The notes: generated by a model from the sequence alone, not told the origin. A stretch of DNA of 64,000 bases from Ceratotherium simum simum (GCF_000283155.1 NW_004454216.1:2152616-2216615), one strand, 5' to 3'; numbered from the stretch's first letter, positions 23,501 to 34,289 are shown. Numbers and translations are program-made.

Positions 23501-26500
23501 ATATTCATGGTTAGATTGACACCCCTCCCAACCCGAGAGGGGCCCCAACTCCCCATTGAAGGAGCCCGGGCGAGAGGTCGTTCTTGGCTGGCTCTGGACG
23601 AGGCCCTCTGCCCGGCTTTGCTCTCCTCAGGAATTCTGTCCCTTGTTTTTCCTCACACCCCACCCTTCTTTTAGATCCATGATGCCGAGCAACAAAGGCC
23701 ATGAAACTGCTCTTCTTCTGTGTCTCCCCAGGGCCTGGCTCAGCACCTGGCAGGTGGCCGGCTCTGAGCTCCACACTCTGTGCTTCCGGAGCTGGCCTCT
23801 CTGATCAGCTGTGACCCTGTGCAAGTCCCTCCACCTTACTGAAGCTCAGTTTTCTATCTGTAGAATGAAGGTGATAATAACCCCTACCTCTTGGGGTGGT
23901 TGTGCTCAAAACTGTGGTCACAAGAAACAGCGAGTGCCCTCCACCCTGGTGTTAAATTGTGGGTCATCGGATGTCAGCGGGGATCCACCAAGGTCCACGT
24001 GTGTAAGGAGGCCTCTGTGCCTGCTCCCTTGACCTAATTTGCCACAATCTGAACCCCACTCCAGCCTGTGGCCACCCTCATCCCATTAAGTAAGCGCTGT
24101 GCGTCACCCACAGGGTCACAGGGGAGCCTGTGGGCTCCTGGAATATGACCTGCCCTCTGCTGCTGATGGAATCAGGGGCTCCTTGTGTAAGGCCAGGTGG
24201 CCGACCCCAGGAAAGATAAGCCCAGTGCCACCTCCAGCCTTGACAGACCACATCTCATGAGGCTGTGGTGGCCACCACGCCAGGAGGGTCCAGGGCTGCT
24301 CGCTAACCAGTTGCTCTCGGTTGTTGCCTCCACGCCCAGCTCTGAGGAGTGCCGACCCTTTGGTTCTCAGGACCACCCATCCTCCTCAGGCCTTCCCAGC
24401 CTTCTCTTGGCAGCAGACTGCCAGAGAGCCAGCGTCTGTTCCTGCCTCTCTCCTTCTCCCTCTGGACTTCCTTCTCTTTCCTTCCCACTCCTTCTGTGCT
24501 CTGGAACTTCTGATTGCTGCCCTTTTGGGGTGAATCAGGGAGAGGAATTCCTATCTGAATGGCCACCAAGTATGTGCTGGATGCTCTGCAGATGTTGTCT
24601 TGTATGACAGCCCTGCAAGGTAGGCATTATTAGCTCCCATCCAGCAGGTGGGGAGGCTGAGACACAATTAGGTTAAATGGCAGGCCCACAATCACAAAGC
24701 GAATGAGCCCTACAGCGAGGGCTCCATTCCCCAATAGCGCCAGGTGCCTCCGGGGACAGGGATAAGGGAGGGTCTTTTGGCACCAACATCCCCCAAATTC
24801 AGACCCTTTGAATCTGCTGGCCATTTCCCGCTCCTTTCCACACCCATCCACCCAGCCCCCGTATCCTACCTGAAGTGGGAGATGACTTTGGCAAAGTTGA
24901 TGATGCCTTTGAACATGTAGGTGGACATGTCAGCCATGTGGGGCAGCAGGGAAAAGATCTCTTTCCCGCTGCTCTCGGCTGGGGGTTTGTAGTTCCAGAT
25001 GCTGCCGTCCTCCCCCCGCAGCTGCAGAGAGAACTTCACTGGGTACAGATCTTTCCTGATCTGTCTCCACTTGGCAGCTTTTTCCCCTGATGGAGACTGC
25101 AAATACTCTGGAAACTCATGGCCACCGCTAAGCATCTCAGGCAGCTGGGAGATGAGCCCGGGAGATAAGAGAAGAGAGAAAGACGGCACGTATTCTCCCA
25201 AACACGTTCTCATACAAGCCCCCGACGGGCACCCACAGCCACAGCTGCAGCCTGAGAGGATGCACGACTGCAGGCGCGTGTGCACACCGGCCCCCCCCCC
25301 CCCCACACACACAGAGAGCACTTGTTTCTTCTCTCTGGTCTTCTCGCATCAGGTGGTGCACTTTCTGGATCTGTGAAATACTGGTCCTTTACACCCCTGC
25401 CTGGTCAGAGATGGGTTTGCTCCCTGCCCCAGTGGAAGGTGAGGGGAGGCCTCCACCATCCGTGTGTCCCAAGCATCCCTGACCTTGGGCTCAGGAGACT
25501 CAGAGAGAAGGATCTGGAGCTACAGATGGAAAGAACAGACGGCGCCTCTGGGCTAACTGGTTCTCTGGGCTGGGCAGGTCACCTGAGACACCCGTGAGCA
25601 CCAGAGGAGGAGGCACTGGGTCAGACGTGGTTAACATTGCTGAGGTCACTAACCGTTCTTAGATCAGTAAAACCAGTTCACAAAAGTCACACCCCCAGCA
25701 GGTCCTGACCCTGTCCTCATAAAGCCCTGAATGCCAGCAGCCCTGGGGCACCTCAGCTTTCCCTCCCTTTATCGCTCAGACCAATTTCTCCTGCTGTGGA
25801 GGGAGAAAGCAGACAGTCTCAGACCTGAGTGTGCAGCAAAATCACCTGGGGGTCTTGTCACAACGCAGACCCCTAGGCCCCACCCCAAGTTTCTGATTCA
25901 GGAGGTCTGGGGTGACCTGAGAACCTGCATTTCTACAAGTTCCCAGGTATTGCTGCCGCTGGTCCAGGGAGCACACTTGGAGAACCCCCGGAGTGAGATT
26001 GGGGTTTCAAGGAGCTGGCACAGGAGCTGAGCCAGCTCTAAAGCCTCATACCCGGAAATTCTTGAAATGGGAGAAGGTGGTGTCAAAGGTTTTCTTCTGA
26101 GCATCCATCAGCTCCCTGATCATCATCTGCTGCTCTTCTGTCAGACCCTTGGCTCCGGGGGGCTGAGTCCCGATCCGTTCCCTCTTCTTCCTCCTGATCA
26201 AAGCCCGCCTCTGCTCCACAGCCGCGTCGGACATGATCACTGCAGGGACAGCCAGGAGCAAGCTCGGTCACCTGCCAGAAGCTCGGCCCCTCTTAACCCC
26301 CTCCAGGCAGCGGTAGGGAGAGGGCTGCTGACGAGAACCAGCCCTTTTCCAGACTTGAGAGGTCTGTGGGCTCCTCTGGAGAAACACTTGGGCAAGGACG
26401 GAGGGATGAGGTGTGGCTGGTGTGCTGCCCGAGGCTGTGGGGTTTGTAACAACTTTGTGGAACAGTGGGGAGAGTGGGGGCTTCCGAACCAAAAGGCGCT

Positions 26501-29500
26501 GGGTTTGAGTGACGGCTTTGCTGCTCTCTAGCGGCAAGACCTTGACAAGCTCTGTCACCTCTCTTGCCTTCAGTTTCCTTCCTGGTTATCTGGAGTGACA
26601 GTGCTCACCTCACACTGCTGTTACAATGAGACACTGCATGGAAAGTGCCTAATACGGCTCCTGGTACATAATGGCTGTTGAGTAAATGCACCTAATATTG
26701 CTCTTTTCTGGAGGATCAGACACCAACAAGACTCCTCAGAGTCCCCCAAGGCCCCCCGGCTCTCCAAGACCCCGGAAGCTGGGGCTACTGCTTAGCAAGA
26801 AATACCAACTCTGGCCACTTCCTATGTGGCCTGGAGCCTTAGGGTCTTCCATGGATTTCTGGAGCCCACTTGTGTGTGCAGAGCAAAGCTGTGGGGAACT
26901 TTGCGGGAGAGAGCAGGGACGGCCAGTGAGGGCCTCACTCGCAGCTGGTCTGTGGGAGGCTCTCTGCCCACATGCCCAGGGAACTTGGCTCCTGAAAGAG
27001 GCCGCCCACTGCCTAGGGTCACTCTGTGATCGATGGAGATAAATATGCACTGGAAGCTTCCAGCCTTTTCCCCATCAGTCTCAGAGTGACCTGGGGGCAC
27101 AATTATACCAAAGCTTGACAGGTAGAATGAGAGCACTCCATGTCACCTGTCTGCAAACAGTTCCTCTGGAAGACACCAGGTCTGGGGTAGTGGGTGGGCA
27201 CTAGCCGCTGGAAGGTTGGGGGTCATGTCACACCATGTGTCTCCAGCTTCCCTCCCTCAAATTGACCTTCCCCAATTTGGTTAAAACATTTATGAAGGGG
27301 ACAAAAAGAATCCCGTTAAGAGCCACTGAGGGGAGAGAGGGGCACGACACTGGCCAGAGATAAGCGCACCTCCCAGAGCAGAGACTAAAGTGCCCTCCAC
27401 GTCTCCAGTGCCCACAGGATGGGGCCATGGTGTTGTGGGCGGCTGAGCTGTTGCCCACAGGCCACAGCCGACCCATGCGCCTGCGCACATGTGGACACTC
27501 GCAGTGCAGGTCTGCACGCATGCCCATCACATCCCCACCGTCCATTCCTGCTCAGCCTGGGCACGCCCGTATCAGGTCATAGTGCCTATGCACGCCCCCC
27601 ACACCCGCCCGTGGCACATCCCGCTGCTCACTCTCCTTCTTCATGCCGCTCTCCAGGCACTTGCGCAAGCGGCAGGCCTGGCATTGTCGCCGGGTCTTCT
27701 GGGTGATCTCGCAGGTGCCCTTCCGGAAGGGGCACCGCAGCCGGGTATTGCGTTTCATGGCCCTCCTGGGGGAGAACAAAGAGCGGAAGGTAGGCTGCAG
27801 GGGACACGCCTGGCTCCCTGAGCCAGGGGCTCCAGGCCACACCGCTCTCTCTCTCCCTGTCCCCTCCCCACACTGGGGACACTAGTCACACCCTCTGTGG
27901 GCCCTGCCTTTGCCTCTGAGTTGGGTGGGGCTCGCAGGAGAGCGACAGGGGGGCCCCCCTAGAGGAGTCTCTGGAGGAGGGAGAGCTGGGAGGAAACGGT
28001 TCCTGCGACATTCCCACTGTGCTTTTGACAGGCACCGGCTGCCCGTGCCATTTTCAGGGTGCTTCAGCGCCAGGCCCAGCCCCAGTGCCTGTTCCTCCCC
28101 TCTCACCTCCTCGCCCTTGTCACCGGGCACCCCAGGAGGACCTGCGCCATGTTTCCATGCAGGTGGCCTCTTCCTGGATTTCTCCTTCTTGGAAGAGGGA
28201 GCCAGAGGAAGCCTGGCCCCAGGAATGTAGGAAACATAAGAAGCACCCTCCCCTCCCCAGCCTCCATCCTAGATGGGGGGCCAGGGGCAGCTGGAGGTGG
28301 GGGTCAACTATGGGGAAGCTTTCCACCTCACTGGATAACAGCTTCCCTGTTGGAGAAGCAGATTCTCCTGACTGACCTAGGGGAGCCAAGAGGTTCAGAG
28401 CCCTGTGACAGTGGAGTATGCGGGCCCTGCAGCCACACGGCCTGGCACAGCTGCCCCAGGTAGGGAGACACTGGGGTCAATGCCTTTTAGAGGCCCCAGC
28501 ACAACCACCCTCTCCCCACTGCCCAGGCATCCTGAACTTCCCACAGAAGACCCAATCAGTGCGGCCCTAAAGTTATTTCCCCCTTTTCACAGCTGAATGG
28601 AAAGAAGCCAATTCTTCCTCAGCTCTGGCCTCTGGTTCTGGTCCCGCAGTGTGGAAAATGAGGAACGACAGGTGTGGCTGCAGAGTGGGCCCTGGGGGCT
28701 GAACCCGGAGGTTGAGCTGTGCTCCTGATGACCGACCCGCAGGCTTGAGCACAGAGGCCTGATGCCTGAGGCCCGGGGCGAGTGACCAGCCCAGGGGGCA
28801 TGTTCTTCACTGGCGCCACCCCCTCCCCTGCCAAACCCTGATCTTCCTTGAGAGTCCACCCAGAATGGTAAAGGGGGTTGCTCACGCTCATGAACAATGT
28901 GCTATGGATCAGATGCAGGGCTGGATGTTGTGCAGAGCTTTGCAAATCCAGTTCTCACACTCTATGGAATCCATCACGTCATCTGTCTGATGCAGAGGAG
29001 GAAACTGAGTCTTTGAGAAGATGGATTGCTATCCCTCCAGGTAGAGGACAAGCTGAAATCTGAAGCCAGGTCCGCGATACCAAAATCTCAGCTCTTACCA
29101 CTACAATATTCTGCCTCGCTCTGGGAGTCCCAGGGCAGCACCTGAGTGGAGGGAGGCGAGCAGAGGACCCCACACCCCAAGGCAGTCTACACGGATGCTG
29201 CCGGCAGAATCCAGATCTGGCTCAGATGTCCGCCTCCTCCGTGTGGCCATGTTGGCATACGCCCAGCTCAAGAATATGTCTGGTGCTCTTGCTAGCGACC
29301 AGTTCAGGAGTAGGCTGGGGCCCAGTTTGAGCCAATGTGAGGTGAGGGTCTTCTGGGGGGGTTTCCTTGTTCTTAGAGAGAGGAGGAGGTGGGCCTTTCT
29401 GATGCTTGGCTGAGCATTGTGGTTGCTGCCCGTGGCCCCTGCGTGATGCTGCCCCAAGGGCAGCAGGCTGAGATCAGAGCTCTCACATAGGATGGCAGAA

Positions 29501-30871
29501 GAGAAAAATGAAAAGAACTGAGCTGCTGAACTCACCAACCCTGAAGCCTTCAGACTTCTAGAAATGAGAGGTAACATGTTTTCCTTATTGTTGAACCACT
29601 TTGAGTGGAGTGTTCTGCTGCTGAAGGCAGCCTGACATAGGGGCTGTGTCAAGCCTCTGCTAGAACCCACCAACATGGGCGTTCATTTCTCTCTGGAACA
29701 CAGCCACCTCTGGACCCGCCCTAGGACAACCCAACCCCATGGTACCCGAGAACTGCTCAAGCCTGACCACGTAAGCGAAGCTGGAGTGTCTGGGGGCACA
29801 CTGAGCTGCTGCAGTCCCTCCCTGGGCTGATCCCAGCCTGGACGTCCTCCTGTGGGTTCTAGTCCCCCACCCAGCTGACCAGTGGCCCATCTTTGGTGGG
29901 ATTACAGGGTGGGCCTTGGCTCTAGGGTTTGTTTCCATCTGAATGTCCAGCCACCAGGAAGAACTCCGCAGAGGCCAAGCCAGGCTGGCTGTCCTGAAAT
30001 GCATGAGGGTCCCAAGCGTGGCCCCTGATGGGAGCTGCTCTCTCACACCAGGCCCTCCCGAGGGCAGACTGAGAACCTTTCTCACACAGTCGTTTCTCTA
30101 CTCCCCTCCTTTCCTGGTCGGCTTCCCTTCCTCTTGGTCAGAGCCCTGCATTGAGCTTTGTTCTTTCTCTTTCTTCAGCTGACTACGTGAGCCTTCTGTC
30201 CCGCCTGCCTTGCTGTGAGCTGGGACCTTTTAGTCCTTAATTTTTGGGACCTCTCTGTCTGTTTCTAGGTGAGCTTGTCTTGTTGTCGTCTTCATTTACT
30301 TTATGCCATTCTTTACTGAACGACCACTCCAGAAGACTGATCTGAACACTTGCATTTAGGATTTTCAAATTCTTTCCTCTTTTACTGACTGATTTGCTAT
30401 TTTACTCAAGAATACATAGAGAAACAAATGGGTATCTTAATGGAAAGGGACCTTTCCAGGGTAGGGGGAAGACAGAAGATGAAGGAGCCTCTGAGAGACA
30501 AATGACTCTCCTGAGAGCCATTTGGATGGGCCACCAGCCCCCACTCTGAACCTGGGAAACAGGTCAAGCTGAGGCCCTGAGATGGTACCCATTGGGCCAA
30601 TGGCAGAACCTTAGTTAGATGTGACCAGGTGTGTCAGAGGTGGCAGGTGGGTAAAGGTTGACAGGTAACTGTACCTGAAAAAGCCCTTGCATCCTTCACA
30701 TGTCATGACATTGAAGTGATAACCAGTGGCCTTGTCCCCACATACACGGCAGATTTGGGGAACCCCATCTCTCTCATGGGCATTGATGGCGGGCTTTCTA
30801 GGAGTGGAGTCTGCTTCTTCGTAGCGCACAACGTCAGCATGGTTCCAGCTTTCTTCAGATCTCACCTCCAG
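20440..30871 (-). CDS. NR1I2: Pregnane X receptor (PXR), complete spliced coding region
   Basis: PXR is a ligand-activated nuclear receptor of liver and gut that binds DNA with RXR and induces CYP3A, other detoxification enzymes and transporters. Eight coding exons (30,675-30,871; 27,632-27,765; 26,052-26,239; 24,870-25,144; 22,733-22,875; 22,416-22,532; 21,975-22,080; 20,440-20,584) sum to 1,305 nt: 434 residues plus stop, exactly the human length. All junctions are GT/AG with matching phases. The DNA-binding domain spans about residues 41-107, with zinc-binding Cys 41, 44, 58, 61 and P-box EGCKG, then Cys 77, 84, 94 and 97. The ligand-binding domain runs from about 140 to 434. Polar pocket residues S247, Q285 and H407 and aromatic F288, W299 and Y306 are kept; the AF-2 helix is PLMRELFNI. 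No in-frame ATG precedes the first zinc finger, so the start is taken as the CTG used in human isoform 1. The gene converges on GSK3B. Confidence 0.98.
20585..21974 (-). other. NR1I2: NR1I2 intron before the last exon
   Basis: 1.39 kb, with GT (GTGAGC) and AG ends. Holds one antisense MIR (about 21,330-21,600); the rest is GC-rich unique sequence. The many open frames here reflect high GC content. Confidence 0.9.
21330..21600 (-). repeat. MIR SINE, antisense
   Basis: 'gctgtggaacccggggcagt', 'gattaaaggcgacaatacat' and 'ctgcttggcaccagggttgg' follow the antisense MIR order. Confidence 0.55.
21975..22080 (-). CDS. NR1I2: NR1I2 coding exon, residues 352-387
   Basis: Starts with AC completing Asp352, then [14 protein letters not shown] and [16 protein letters not shown], ending in CG of Arg387. 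Helices 9-10 of the ligand-binding domain, part of the RXR dimer surface. It spans 106 nt and the donor is GTGAGC. Confidence 0.97.
22081..22415 (-). other. NR1I2: NR1I2 intron (335 nt)
   Basis: Short GC-rich intron between the exons for residues 313-352 and 352-387. No repeat seen. Confidence 0.92.
22416..22532 (-). CDS. NR1I2: NR1I2 coding exon, residues 313-352
   Basis: Begins with GT completing Gly313, then [17 protein letters not shown] and ends LFSP plus G. Helices 7-8 of the ligand-binding domain. Residue 323 is Leu where human has Met, a pocket position. It spans 117 nt and the donor is GTGAGG. Confidence 0.97.
22733..22875 (-). CDS. NR1I2: NR1I2 coding exon, residues 265-313
   Basis: One base completes Arg265, then [19 protein letters not shown] and on to SYCLEDPAG. 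It contains pocket residues F281, C284, Q285, F288, W299 and Y306, all conserved with human. It spans 143 nt and the downstream intron is only 200 nt. Confidence 0.97.
23800..23915 (-). repeat. MIR SINE fragment, antisense
   Basis: 'gtgaccctgtgcaagtccct', 'aagctcagttttctatctgt' and 'agaatgaaggtgataataac' are typical antisense MIR. Confidence 0.75.
24560..24735 (+). repeat. MIR SINE, sense
   Basis: 'gtatgtgctggatgctctgc', 'aaggtaggcattattagctc', 'gtggggaggctgagacacaa' and 'aatcacaaagcgaatgag' follow the MIR order. Confidence 0.7.
24870..25144 (-). CDS. NR1I2: NR1I2 coding exon, residues 174-265
   Basis: Largest coding exon (275 nt). Starts [16 protein letters not shown] after CTCCCAG and ends [15 protein letters not shown] plus AG. 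It covers the PXR-specific insert between helices 1 and 3 that enlarges the pocket, and helix 3 with M243, M246 and S247. At two pocket-lining positions the residues differ from human: Val at 209 (human Leu) and Phe at 211 (human Val). An internal AAG at 25,034-25,036 matches the cryptic acceptor that yields the human variant lacking residues 174-210. Confidence 0.97.
25291..25315 (+). repeat. poly-C run followed by (AC)n
   Basis: Fourteen C in a row and then ACACACACAC. Prone to sequencing and replication slippage. Confidence 0.85.
25805..25995. repeat. MER5-like hAT DNA transposon relic
   Basis: 'agcaaaatcacctgggggtc', 'aggccccaccccaagtttct' and 'gattcaggaggtctggggtg' match the MER5A consensus order. 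Non-autonomous and old. Confidence 0.8.
26052..26239 (-). CDS. NR1I2: NR1I2 coding exon, residues 111-173 (hinge)
   Basis: TG completes Met111, then [17 protein letters not shown] and on to FSHFKNFR. It holds the hinge and helix 1 of the ligand-binding domain with the basic [12 protein letters not shown] stretch. It spans 188 nt; acceptor CCTGCAG and donor GTATGA. Confidence 0.97.
26240..27631 (-). other. NR1I2: NR1I2 intron (1.4 kb)
   Basis: Contains an antisense MIR at about 26,480-26,700. Otherwise I see only unique GC-rich sequence. Confidence 0.92.
26480..26700 (-). repeat. MIR SINE, antisense
   Basis: 'ggcgctgggtttgagtgacg', 'cagtttccttcctggttatc' and 'ctcctggtacataatggctg' are antisense MIR. 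Confidence 0.75.
27632..27765 (-). CDS. NR1I2: NR1I2 coding exon, residues 66-111 (second zinc finger)
   Basis: G completes Arg66, then [20 protein letters not shown] and on to [10 protein letters not shown] plus A. The four zinc ligands C77, C84, C94 and C97 are present. Compared with remembered human, Ala83 is Thr and Arg88 is Gln; Arg88 lies in the region described as a nuclear localisation signal. It spans 134 nt. Confidence 0.97.
27766..30674 (-). other. NR1I2: NR1I2 intron (2.9 kb)
   Basis: Largest intron inside the coding region. It holds a sense MIR at about 28,885-29,110. A 191-codon antisense frame at 29,101-29,676 has no recognisable product. The rest shows nothing I can name. Confidence 0.92.
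28885..29110 (+). repeat. MIR SINE, sense
   Basis: 'gcagaggaggaaactgagtc', 'gacaagctgaaatctgaagc' and 'atctcagctcttaccactac' follow the MIR order. Confidence 0.65.
30675..30871 (-). CDS. NR1I2: NR1I2 first coding exon, residues 1-66 (first zinc finger)
   Basis: From the CTG start the frame reads [15 protein letters not shown] and continues through [20 protein letters not shown] to CKGFF plus AG. Zinc ligands C41, C44, C58 and C61 and the P-box EGCKG are present. The exon itself begins at 30,893, after TTTTTTCAATTCTAG; 22 nt of it precede the CTG. The first ATG in the exon (30,838-30,840) is out of frame, and the only in-frame ATG codes for Met56 inside the zinc finger. It ends with donor GTACAG. 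Confidence 0.96.
30869..30871 (-). promoter_or_regulatory. NR1I2: CTG (non-AUG) translation start of PXR
   Basis: The codon aligns with the CTG start of human PXR isoform 1. Context is AAGCTGG, with A at -3 and G at +4, a strong Kozak setting. No in-frame ATG is available upstream within the exon, or downstream before the first zinc finger. Confidence 0.8.
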
Positions 30872-30893
30872 CTTTGCTGCTGGGCCTCTTGGA
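30872..30893 (-). other. NR1I2: 5' untranslated part of NR1I2 exon 2
   Basis: 22 nt between the AG acceptor (TTTTTTCAATTCTAG) and the CTG. In the extended isoform this piece would encode PRGPAAK in frame with the body. Confidence 0.85.
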
Positions 30894-31719
30894 CTAGAAT
30901 TGAAAAAACCACAGGAATGAGAGGGCTGGGAAGGGATGTGCAGGGGCATCCCTCACTGTGTGTCACTCTCATTTGTTTCCGTGGACCCAAGAGCTGCCTC
31001 TTGTGGAAGAAATGGGGATGGAGTCGGAGTTGTTCTAAAGAGAGATGTAACCATGACATTTTGTATACAATAATACGGCCCTAGAATAAGATACATGAAC
31101 AGGAACATGGGAGAGAGAAGGGTGAGAGGAAGACATGAGAAGGAAAAAGAAAATGCTATATCTGGGTTGGCTCATAGAAGTCATACTTGAATGGACTAAG
31201 ATCTAGAGGCCATGAGCTGGTCAAAGGCCTGAAGACAGAAGGCCTGAACAGGGAGCAGCCCAGGGGACAGGACACTTGTTCAAGATGGTTTCTGGGATTG
31301 GGGAAATCTATGGGGGGTGGCCCTCAGGTATGTTGTGGCCCAGGCTCCCAGACAGAGCTGGAAAGGCTGGGCAGAAAGAGGGTTTCAACTGAATAACCAA
31401 GCAGGTGGGGAGAAAGATAGAGAGGAGTCAGGCTCACGATGTGGGGAGAAAATGGCCCAGGTCCCAGTCAAGCTGGGGCGTAAGTGAATAATCAGAGAAC
31501 TTGTACCTTCTAACAGAGCTGTACTCAAGATGTCTTCCCCAGGCAACTGTCACCTAGAGAGTGTGACTTGAATTCTACTTGGAATAGGCACCGAGGACAG
31601 TGAGTGTTCTAGTGAGTGAGGAATTGGGAACTGTCCTATTCACTGCGGTCCCAAAAGTCTCTCTGGGCACTGATTGCTGAGGGCCACCACACCACAGATG
31701 ATCTTGCCTTTTCTAAAAC

Positions 31720-32760
31720 CAAGATAAAACTTTTTGGAAAACTTCAACATGACAGATGAGAGCTGACAGTTTCACCTGTAAGGATGAATTAGAAATTAAC
31801 CTGGTCCTCTGACTCTGGCCACCAGAAAACTGCAAATAAAATAGGCTGACTGGAAACTTGAACTGAACAGGTCTGTATGGGAATCTCCCCTGATTTTTCA
31901 AACCATAATCCTGACCTCGTATAGGTTTGTAGACAAAATGTGTACTTGGAGTGTTCACAAAAGCCTCAAACTGAGAATTTGACTTAGTGATCTTGGGTTG
32001 GTAGTGCTCCCAGACACCCACAGGAGCAGATATGGATCCTCCTCTCTAGAGGAACTCACGTTCCCCCTAGGCACAAAGAGTCGCATAAGTAATTTTCAAG
32101 AAATATCTGCAAAAACTCATAAATCATGAGTCAAAGAACAATGTGGCACCATGAGCAAAAGTCAGCACAAAAACAATTTAGAACAAACCTAGACATGCAA
32201 AGACTCCCTGAATTATCAAACACAGAATACGTTTAAATAAATAGAAAATGTTGAAGATATAAGAGCAAAGGACCATAACACTGACCAAGTAGGATTGAAA
32301 AATGAATAAAAATTGACTATAAAATCTGAACCAACATTGACTATATAAACTAATAATAATAATGTCTTTGGAGTTAGGAAAAGCAAAACACAACTAAAAT
32401 ATGCAACAACACCTAAGTCAGAAGACGGATGATCACAGTGAAAGTTTTCTAGGGTTCTGTATTGCTGAGGGAGGAAAAGATAATAAGTAACTCAATTTTG
32501 ATTAGTAAAGTATGCTTGTCAAAATTTCCAAGGTAACCCCTAAAAGTCTAGAAATAGAATGCATAACTTGGAAGCTAATAGAAAGGAAGAAATGGAAGAA
32601 GAAGGAAAAATCCCACTAGAGAGATTAAAAGAAACTCGAAGAGTGAGACAAATAGAAAGCACAAGATAAGATGGTAGAAATAGCAAATACATTGATAATT
32701 AAATGTAAATATATTAAATGTGGCCATTAAAAGACACTGAGAAAAATGGTGTCAGCATGT
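31720..32760 (+). repeat. old L1-derived sequence, probable
   Basis: A-rich sequence with 'ataattaaatgtaaatatat' followed by 'ggccattaaaagacactgag', resembling the L1 ORF2 region that precedes the reverse transcriptase. Strongly decayed. Confidence 0.45.
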
Positions 32761-33639
32761 CAGGCTGGGCCAAGCTAAGATTCAGGATTAGTAGTTTGGG
32801 GACAGGCTTTATGTTGGAGAATAACGGATGGGGCAGATACTAAAATGGTAACTAACAATTATGGAAACTCACAGTGTTCTAGGTCTTTTGCAAAAGGTAA
32901 CTCATTTATTCATCATAACAATTATCATAACATTTATCATTTTACTCAACAAACGTGTTTGAGCATCTCCCACACACCAGATACCCTGCCATGTTGGATC
33001 GTTTTTCAGGTCCTACGAGAGCTAGAAGTCACTCTTTTGGCCTGCTGTAAAACTCTCTAACGACCCACAGGCACAGAGTGTTCCAAAATGAAAGAGCATC
33101 ACAGGAAGGGAAAATTTTATATGTAAGGTACTGTTTCAGAATGCACATTGGAGGAGTACTACCTTCCTTAATTTTCAGCTTCATTCAGGAGCCAGTATGA
33201 ATAGTAGAATCTGAGGCTGTGGAGACGGTTGGCAGAGATTCTGCACATAAATTATCAGCTTTAGACAATCAGAGATAGTGAGATGGCACTTCCTCAGCAA
33301 TCAGTACAAATGCTGTTCCCTAGAAGGGAAGTGATGATCACACTATGACTGCGTGAATCACAGGAGAAGCTCAGCGGATGGCATACACCAAGAAGATGAA
33401 AGAAATGTCTCCACAAGGACAGAGGAGAGATGTTTACTTAAACTGTGTCTGATTAATACAGTCCCCAATGCCTGAATGAGAAGGTATTAGAATTAATGCC
33501 AGAAGCTCATTCTATAGCATTTTTATATTTGGTTTTGTTTTGCCTAAATTTACTGTTAAATAAGCAGACACTGGCACATTCTGTAGTCCAGTCTCTCATA
33601 GCCTTATGAAGTCCCAGTTAGAGAACTCATGACAGCTAT

Positions 33640-34150
33640 TTTCCAAAGATGGCCCCCAGTCAACCACACCTCCTGGGATTCCCACCCTCGTGCAGTCCCT
33701 CCATGATGAATCAAGGATGGTCTGGGATTTAACGGCGATGTGACACTGTGCCAGGTCTGGGCTCAAGCTGTAAGAAGGCCTGGTAGCTTCTGCTTTTGCC
33801 CTTTGAGGAGCTCTAAGACACCATGTGAGAAAGTCTGGCTATGCTGTTGGAGCAGCAGCCCAAAGGGACCAGGCAGAGAGGCCATGTGAGAAGGGAGAGC
33901 CTTGAGACGACACGGATGAGAGAGGCCCAGCCTTCCAGCCTTCCAGCCTTCCAGCCATCCCCACCAACCTCCGGTCATGTGAGCAAGCTCTCTTGGACAT
34001 GGCAGCCCAGTTAAGCCTCCAGCCGATGCCATGGGGAGCAGAACTCCCAGCTGAGCCCCATCAACACACAGAATCATGACAGGAAACAAAATGGTGGTTG
34101 GTTTAATCCAGTAAGTTTTGAGGAGGTTTGTTACACAGCAAGAGATAATG
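33640..34150 (+). repeat. MLT1-type (ERVL-MaLR) LTR
   Basis: Starts with 'agatggcccccagtcaacca', includes 'accatgtgagaaagtctggc' and 'gaggccatgtgagaaggga', and ends near 'ggtttgttacacagcaagag' and 'ataatggaaacgg'. That is the order of a MaLR LTR. It includes a four-fold CCTTCCAGC minisatellite at about 33,928-33,955. No protein genes remain. Confidence 0.75.
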
Positions 34151-34289
34151 GAAACGGAAATCCTGGAGTTCCACTAGAAATAGGTCGGCGCTAGGGTGGG
34201 GAGTGCCAGCTGACACCTGCAGTCCTGACCCTATTCCACTCTTACACTAGTCTTCCTTACAGAACGGTGCCCTGTGGGCAGGAAATGAC

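Larger units (their letters stand above)
22876..24869 (-). other. NR1I2: NR1I2 intron (2.0 kb)
   Basis: GC-rich intron with an antisense MIR (about 23,800-23,915) and a sense MIR (about 24,560-24,735). Otherwise I see nothing recognisable. Confidence 0.92.
25145..26051 (-). other. NR1I2: NR1I2 intron (0.9 kb)
   Basis: Contains a poly-C/(CA) tract at 25,291-25,315 and a MER5-like hAT relic at about 25,805-25,995. Confidence 0.92.

Noticed and set aside
29101..29676. 191-codon frame on the - strand
   Set aside because: Intronic in NR1I2 with no recognisable protein features or splice-site support; partly MIR.
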